Assembly: GCA_964551435.1 (NCBI GenBank)
Contig: CAZKBS010000006.1
Span: 38,426 to 102,425 of the forward strand
Origin: UBA2020 sp964551435
GTDB lineage: Bacteria > Pseudomonadota > Alphaproteobacteria > Micavibrionales > UBA2020
DNA: 64,000 nt
Reading direction: 5' to 3'
The notes below the pieces were generated by a model. The model saw only the letters and a list, made by a program, of their open reading frames with translations. It made no database searches and was not told where the DNA came from. How positions within the stretch are numbered: the stretch's first letter is position 1; each line of letters opens with the position of its first letter. Of the stretch, positions 59,629 to 64,000 are shown in pieces. The position numbers and the translations under genes are program-made.

Positions 59629-62499
59629 TTAATGCGCCTCCGCCCAGTTCTGGCCCCAGCCGGCTTCGACCACCAGCGGCAGGCTGATGCCGGGGCCGGC
59701 GGCTTCCATCACCTGCTTGACCAGTTTTTCGGTCGCTTCTTTTTCGGCTTCGGGGACTTCGAACAACAATTCGTCATGCACCTGCAACAGCATTTTCGCG
59801 CCAAGCCCTGCCTGCGCGAGGGCGGGGGCAAGGGCAATCATCGCGCGTTTCATGATATCGGCGGCGGTGCCTTGCAGCGGGGCGTTGATGGCCTGACGTT
59901 CTGCAAAGCTGCGCATGGCGGGGTTTTTGTCGTTGATGCCGCGCACGAAACATTTACGGCCATACAGCGTTTCGACATAGCCATGCTGGCGTGCGAATTC
60001 CTTGGCGCCATCCATGAAGGTTTTTAGCTCGGGGAAGCGGGCGAGGTATTTTTTGATATACTCCGCCGCCTCCGCATTGCCGATGCCCAGCTGCTTGGCA
60101 AGGCCAAAGCCGCTGATGCCGTAGATAATGCCGAAGTTGATGGCCTTGGCATTGCGGCGGATATCCGGCGTCATTTGGTCAAGCGGCACGCCGAAAACCT
60201 GGCTGGCCGTCGCGGCGTGTACGTCGATGCCGTCGTGGAACGCCTGTTTGAGCGCCTTGATATCCGCCATTTCCGCGGCAAGGCGTAGTTCAATCTGCGA
60301 ATAGTCGACCGACAACAGCAAATGCCCGTCTGCGGGGATGAAGGCCTCGCGGATTTTGCGGCCGTCTTCGGTGCGGATGGGAATGTTTTGCAGGTTCGGG
60401 TCGGACGACGACAAACGCCCCGTGTTGGTCCCTGCGAGCGAGAACGACGTATGCACACGCCCCGTGCGCGGGTTGATGGCTTCGGGCAGCGCGTCGGCGT
60501 AGGTGGATTTGAGTTTCGAAAGCCCGCGCCACTCCAGAATGGCATCGACAATCGGATGCTGTCCGGAAAGCTCCTCCAGCACGTCGGCGCCGGTCGAATA
60601 GCCGCCGGTTTTGGTTTTACGTCCGCCCTGCAGTCCCATCGCCCCGAACAGCACATCGCCCAGCTGTTTGGGCGAGGCGATATTGAAAGCCTGCCCCGCC
60701 ATTTCGTGGATGGTGCGCTCAAGCGCGTCGATTTTCTTGGCGAAGTCGTTGGACATCCGGCGCAGGAAAGCGGGATCGACGCGAATTCCTGCGAATTCCA
60801 TGTCGGCAATCACGGGGGCCAGTGCGCGCTCCAGCGTTTCATAAACGGTGGTCATATGCTCCGGCACGATGCGCGGCTTGAAAATATTATAAAGGCGCAG
60901 GGTAATATCGGCATCCTCCGCCGCATAATCGCGCGCCTTGTCGAGGGGGACGAGGTCGAAGGTGACCTGATTTTTACCGCTGCCCGTGACGTCTTTGTAG
61001 GCAATGGTGTCATGGTTCAAAAACGTCTTGGCCAGTTCATCCATGCCGTGCCCGTGGCGGGAACCATCAAGGATATAGGACATCAGCATCGTGTCATCCA
61101 CCGGCGATACGCGCACGCCGTGGGCCAGAAACATTTGCAGGTCGTATTTGATGTTATGGCCGACCTTGAGCACGCTCGGGTCTTCCAGCATCGGCTTCAG
61201 CATCTCCATCGCGCGTTTCAGCGGGATTTGCACCAGCGGCGGCGTGTCGAATTTTTTTTCCGTCATTGTGAAATCGAAGCTTTCGGAATATCCCGTCGCC
61301 TCGCGGTGGCCGAGGGGGATGTAACATCCGTTTCCTTCGGCGGTGGACATCGAAATGCCGACCAGATCCGCCATGGCGGGGGTCAGGCTGGTGGTTTCGG
61401 TGTCGATGGCAATCACGCCGGTTTCGATGGCGCGGTCGATCCAGCGTTGCAGCGCCGCTTCGTCCTGCACCAGTTCATAATGGGCGGTGATGGCGGCGGG
61501 CAGGGCGGCCACGGCATCCGAAGCGGTTTGTGCAGGGGCAGCGGGCGTCGGCGCCGGCGTGGTTTCAGCCGCAGGGGTATCACTGCTGCCAAATTGCTTT
61601 TCCATGCGGGTGAGCGTGCTGCGGAATCCCTGTTCGCGCAGGAAGGCGAAAAGCTTTTCACGGTCGGGGTGGGTGATTTTCAGGTCTTCGACCGGAATAG
61701 GCGGCGCGACATGCGCATCCAGTGCGACCAGCTGGCGCGAAATGCGCGCCTTGTCGGCATTTTCAACCAGCGCTTCGCGGCGTTTGGGTTGTTTGATTTC
61801 ATGCGCGCGTGCCAAAAGCGTATCCAGATCGCCGTATTCGGTAATCAGCTGCGCAGCGGTTTTGATGCCGATACCCGGCACGCCCGGCACGTTGTCCACG
61901 CTGTCGCCCGCCAGCGCCTGCACGTCCACGACCTTATCGGGCGTGACGCCGAATTTCTCGATGACATCGGCTTCGCCCATGAATTTATTTTTCATGGGGT
62001 CCATCATGCGTACGCCTTCGCGCACCAGCTGCATGAGATCTTTGTCGGAAGATACAATCGTGACCGGCCAGCCCTTTTCACGTGCCAGACGCGCGTAGGT
62101 GGCAATCAGGTCGTCGGCTTCATATCCTTCCATCTCGATGCCGGGGATGGAGAAGGCCTCCGTCGCCTCGCGGATGAGGGGAAATTGCGGAATAAGGTCT
62201 TCCGGCGTCTCGCTGCGGTTGGCTTTATACTCGGCGTAAATATCGTTGCGGAAATTTTTGCGCTTGGCGTCGAAGACCACGGCAATGTTGGGCACATGCA
62301 TTTCTGAAATCAGCTTTACCAGCATATTTGTGAAGCCCAGCACGGCATTGACGGGCGTGCCGTCGGGCCTGTTCAGCGGGGGCAGCGCGTGATAGGCGCG
62401 GAAAATGAATCCCGAACCGTCGATGAGAAAAAGCTCGTTCTTGCGGTCTTCTGCGGTCATGCTGGATACCGGCTTTGTCAGGGCATATGTGCTAATCAT
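59629..62499 (-). CDS. polA: DNA polymerase I
   Basis: 956 residues; an alternative ATG 39 bases on (MTAEDRKNEL) is equally plausible as start. The 5' nuclease domain is complete (FLIDGSGFIFRAYHALPPLN, YEADDLIATY, GDSVDNVPGVPGIG). The proofreading domain keeps the acidic residues (AIDTETTSL and the following Asp sites), so 3'-5' exonuclease should be active. Polymerase motifs are A DYSQIELRLAAE (about 729), B RRNAKAINFGIIYG and C LQVHDELLFE (about 905). It fills gaps in replication and repair. Followed at one base by murI. Confidence 0.96.
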   Translation of the reverse strand: MISTYALTKPVSSMTAEDRKNELFLIDGSGFIFRAYHALPPLNRPDGTPVNAVLGFTNMLVKLISEMHVPNIAVVFDAKRKNFRNDIYAEYKANRSETPEDLIPQFPLIREATEAFSIPGIEMEGYEADDLIATYARLAREKGWPVTIVSSDKDLMQLVREGVRMMDPMKNKFMGEADVIEKFGVTPDKVVDVQALAGDSVDNVPGVPGIGIKTAAQLITEYGDLDTLLARAHEIKQPKRREALVENADKARISRQLVALDAHVAPPIPVEDLKITHPDREKLFAFLREQGFRSTLTRMEKQFGSSDTPAAETTPAPTPAAPAQTASDAVAALPAAITAHYELVQDEAALQRWIDRAIETGVIAIDTETTSLTPAMADLVGISMSTAEGNGCYIPLGHREATGYSESFDFTMTEKKFDTPPLVQIPLKRAMEMLKPMLEDPSVLKVGHNIKYDLQMFLAHGVRVSPVDDTMLMSYILDGSRHGHGMDELAKTFLNHDTIAYKDVTGSGKNQVTFDLVPLDKARDYAAEDADITLRLYNIFKPRIVPEHMTTVYETLERALAPVIADMEFAGIRVDPAFLRRMSNDFAKKIDALERTIHEMAGQAFNIASPKQLGDVLFGAMGLQGGRKTKTGGYSTGADVLEELSGQHPIVDAILEWRGLSKLKSTYADALPEAINPRTGRVHTSFSLAGTNTGRLSSSDPNLQNIPIRTEDGRKIREAFIPADGHLLLSVDYSQIELRLAAEMADIKALKQAFHDGIDVHAATASQVFGVPLDQMTPDIRRNAKAINFGIIYGISGFGLAKQLGIGNAEAAEYIKKYLARFPELKTFMDGAKEFARQHGYVETLYGRKCFVRGINDKNPAMRSFAERQAINAPLQGTAADIMKRAMIALAPALAQAGLGAKMLLQVHDELLFEVPEAEKEATEKLVKQVMEAAGPGISLPLVVEAGWGQNWAEAH

Positions 62500-62625
62500 G
62501 TCTTTGAAAATGCCCGTGCGGGGCGCGGATGTCCAGCAATTTGCGGGGGGTGCGCTAAATTGACAAACGGCCTCGCGCGGGTATTATGTCACTCAATTCC
62601 TCGTTTTGCCGGAGATTCGCCTCTC

Positions 62626-63396
62626 GTGTCCGATATGTCCAAGCCACAGCCGCCGGAAAGCGCAGCCAAGCCGCTGCCCTATACCTATTTCCGTGCCGAT
62701 GGCCTGTCGCTTGACCGTGTGGAGACGGCTGTTGCCGCCAAACGCGAATTCGAAAAAATGAAAAAAGAGCTGTGCGAGCGCTACGGCGCGAGCGAGGCGA
62801 TGTGCAGCATGGCCGAAGGCCTGCGCCATTTATCGGTACGTAGTTTTTATTTTTCCCCCGCGCAGGAAAAAAATGTCCCCGCGCATTGGGAAAGCAACCG
62901 CCAGATGGGATCCGACGGCGAGTTGCAGGCCATTTTTGCAGCGCCGCCCGCAGGATCGCACGATGCCTTTTTTCTGGCCGATTACGCAGGGCTGATGACG
63001 CGCGCCGTGCGGCGCATGAAACTTGAAAATCTTTTCGGCTGCGGTGACATGCCGATGAAAGAACTGCCCGCGGGCAGCTACAGCGGCGCCTTCGTGCGCG
63101 ACCGCAATGTCGAAACGCCGGCCGCCACCGCCGCGCAGCAGGTGGGCCAAATCCGTGACAATGTCACGTTCTGTTTCGGCTCGAACAGTCCCTGCCGCGG
63201 CAGCGACCCGCTGGATATGATGAACATGATGGGCGCATGGTATATCCGCGTTCCCAACGACGAAACCGGCGCCCCGCGCTTCACCCCGCCCGATGCCGTG
63301 CCAGTATCGCTGGGCGAGATGATAAAGCTGGATGCCGAAGAGCGCGCCGCGCGTTTCGTGCGCACGCAGGCCAGCGCCTTTGATCCGCACATCTGA
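62626..63396 (+). CDS. Protein of unknown function (256 residues)
   Basis: The GTG at 62626 is preferred, since GGAG lies eleven bases before it; an ATG three codons on is an alternative. No signal peptide or membrane helix. Notable segments are a charged helix (REFEKMKKELCERYG), HWESNRQMGSDGELQAIFAAPP, and a C-terminal part ending in FVRTQASAFDPHI. Five to six cysteines are spread along the chain. No family recognised. Divergent from polA. Confidence 0.75.
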   Translation: MSDMSKPQPPESAAKPLPYTYFRADGLSLDRVETAVAAKREFEKMKKELCERYGASEAMCSMAEGLRHLSVRSFYFSPAQEKNVPAHWESNRQMGSDGELQAIFAAPPAGSHDAFFLADYAGLMTRAVRRMKLENLFGCGDMPMKELPAGSYSGAFVRDRNVETPAATAAQQVGQIRDNVTFCFGSNSPCRGSDPLDMMNMMGAWYIRVPNDETGAPRFTPPDAVPVSLGEMIKLDAEERAARFVRTQASAFDPHI

Positions 63397-63404
63397 TTTT
63401 TCGC

Positions 63405-63890
63405 TTAAAACGGCAAAGCCAGTTTTTCCGATATGCCCAGGCACCACAGCGTCGCCAGCGTGATGCCGTTCACGGCCAGCAGGCTTTTGATCCAGAAGTG
63501 CCGTTCACGGAACAGCGCCAGATATATAACGCCAATCGTCGCAAGCACCGGCGGGTAAAGCCAGCGGTATCCGAAATCGATCGTAAAGCGGTTGAGCGCA
63601 TCCGCCACAATATAAAGCAGCACAACGCCCACCGTCAGTACCAGCGCGTGCAAGGTCAGGCGTCCAAGCTCCGTCCGGCGTTTTTCCAGCTGGACGACGG
63701 CAATAAAATTAGCCGCAGCCATGCCCAGAATGATCAGGGCTATCAACGCAGGTTGTTCAAGAATGGGGGAATTCCGGAGCAACCAGACAACCATGAACAG
63801 ACTGGGCATGCCGACGGCTACGCTACCGACGAGGGAACGCAGCAGCGGGTCTTTCGGGTGGGTGTGATGCGGCGTAATGTGTTGGTGCAT
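63405..63890 (-). CDS. Four-helix inner-membrane protein of unknown function
   Basis: 161 residues from the ATG at 63890 (MHQHITPHHTHPKDP, a His-rich start). Four or five hydrophobic helices (LVGSVAVGMPSLFMVVWLL, ALIALIILGMAAANFIAVV, LHALVLTVGVVLLYIVADAL, LYPPVLATIGVIYLAL, SLLAVNGITLATLWCL). The frame is open 14 codons further upstream, but no ribosome site is evident for either start. The His-rich N-terminus might bind metal. Family not recognised. Converges with the preceding gene. Confidence 0.7.
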   Translation of the reverse strand: MHQHITPHHTHPKDPLLRSLVGSVAVGMPSLFMVVWLLRNSPILEQPALIALIILGMAAANFIAVVQLEKRRTELGRLTLHALVLTVGVVLLYIVADALNRFTIDFGYRWLYPPVLATIGVIYLALFRERHFWIKSLLAVNGITLATLWCLGISEKLALPF

Positions 63891-64000
63891 GTAAAAACAA
63901 CCCGAAAAATGACTACACTTAAATGCTATCAAACGGGGCTGAAGATTTTTTTAGGGTCCGGACCTAATAAATTTCTTGATAACAGAATCGGATAGTGATT

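Noticed and set aside
60322..62307. 661-codon open frame opposite polA
   Set aside because: Shadow of a conserved, complete DNA polymerase I gene; composition is typical of reverse-complement frames in GC-rich DNA.

Overview
The window reads as chromosomal DNA of an alphaproteobacterium with fairly high GC. This rests on gene content: a roughly 1600-residue NAD-dependent glutamate dehydrogenase, an EcfG-like ECF sigma factor, a membrane-anchored class I cytochrome c, RluD beside a small single-pass membrane protein, and TamA/TamB. Nothing seen allows a safe genus call.

Layout. 1-8.4 kb holds housekeeping and stress genes: the end of a thioredoxin-fold protein, RluD, a lone TerD protein, an AhpC-type peroxiredoxin and the glutamate dehydrogenase. 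8.4-16.2 kb is a tightly overlapped leftward operon encoding a three-repeat acidic protein (a likely secreted substrate), two different type I secretion ABC subunits, an HlyD-type adaptor and an RsbW-like ATPase. 16.3-20.4 kb is a regulatory block: a 92-residue protein behind a sigma-54-type promoter, a divergent sigma-54 activator, a receiver-HPt protein, a single-domain receiver and a membrane histidine kinase. Three helically phased TTTGCAA repeats lie between the sigma-54 promoter and the activator gene. 20.4-28.8 kb carries a SugE/Gdx exporter, TamA, a short TamB, GlgX, a protein with class I cyclic-nucleotide phosphodiesterase motifs, and a mini anti-sigma-like protein. 28.9-33.2 kb carries a hybrid kinase with a proline-rich stalk, an EcfG-like sigma factor and an OmpR-type regulator. 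33.5-43 kb is calcium-themed: an EF-hand exported protein, a glycine-zipper lipoprotein, and a 2778-residue RTX-type protein with 31 copies (hand count) of one module.

44.4-53.3 kb looks like an accessory region. It starts with an IS3-family end fragment. It then holds three exported proteins of unknown role (cysteine-rich, beta-barrel, and Ig/FN3-like), a decayed IS5-family element, a structured non-coding stretch, an intact tRNA-Ser(CGA), a tyrosine integrase broken by one in-frame stop, and a 5' half of a second tRNA-Ser gene. From 53.5 kb on the content is ordinary again: ankyrin protein, cytochrome c, xanthine phosphoribosyltransferase, a split EamA transporter pair, an aldo/keto reductase, MurI, DNA polymerase I and a few unknowns.

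The best candidate for an undescribed system is the 8.4-20.4 kb block. There, a secretion machine built on two complementary, motif-degenerate ABC subunits sits beside its own putative substrate and a dense two-component/sigma-54 module. The second candidate is the divergent exported trio at 44.6-50.6 kb.
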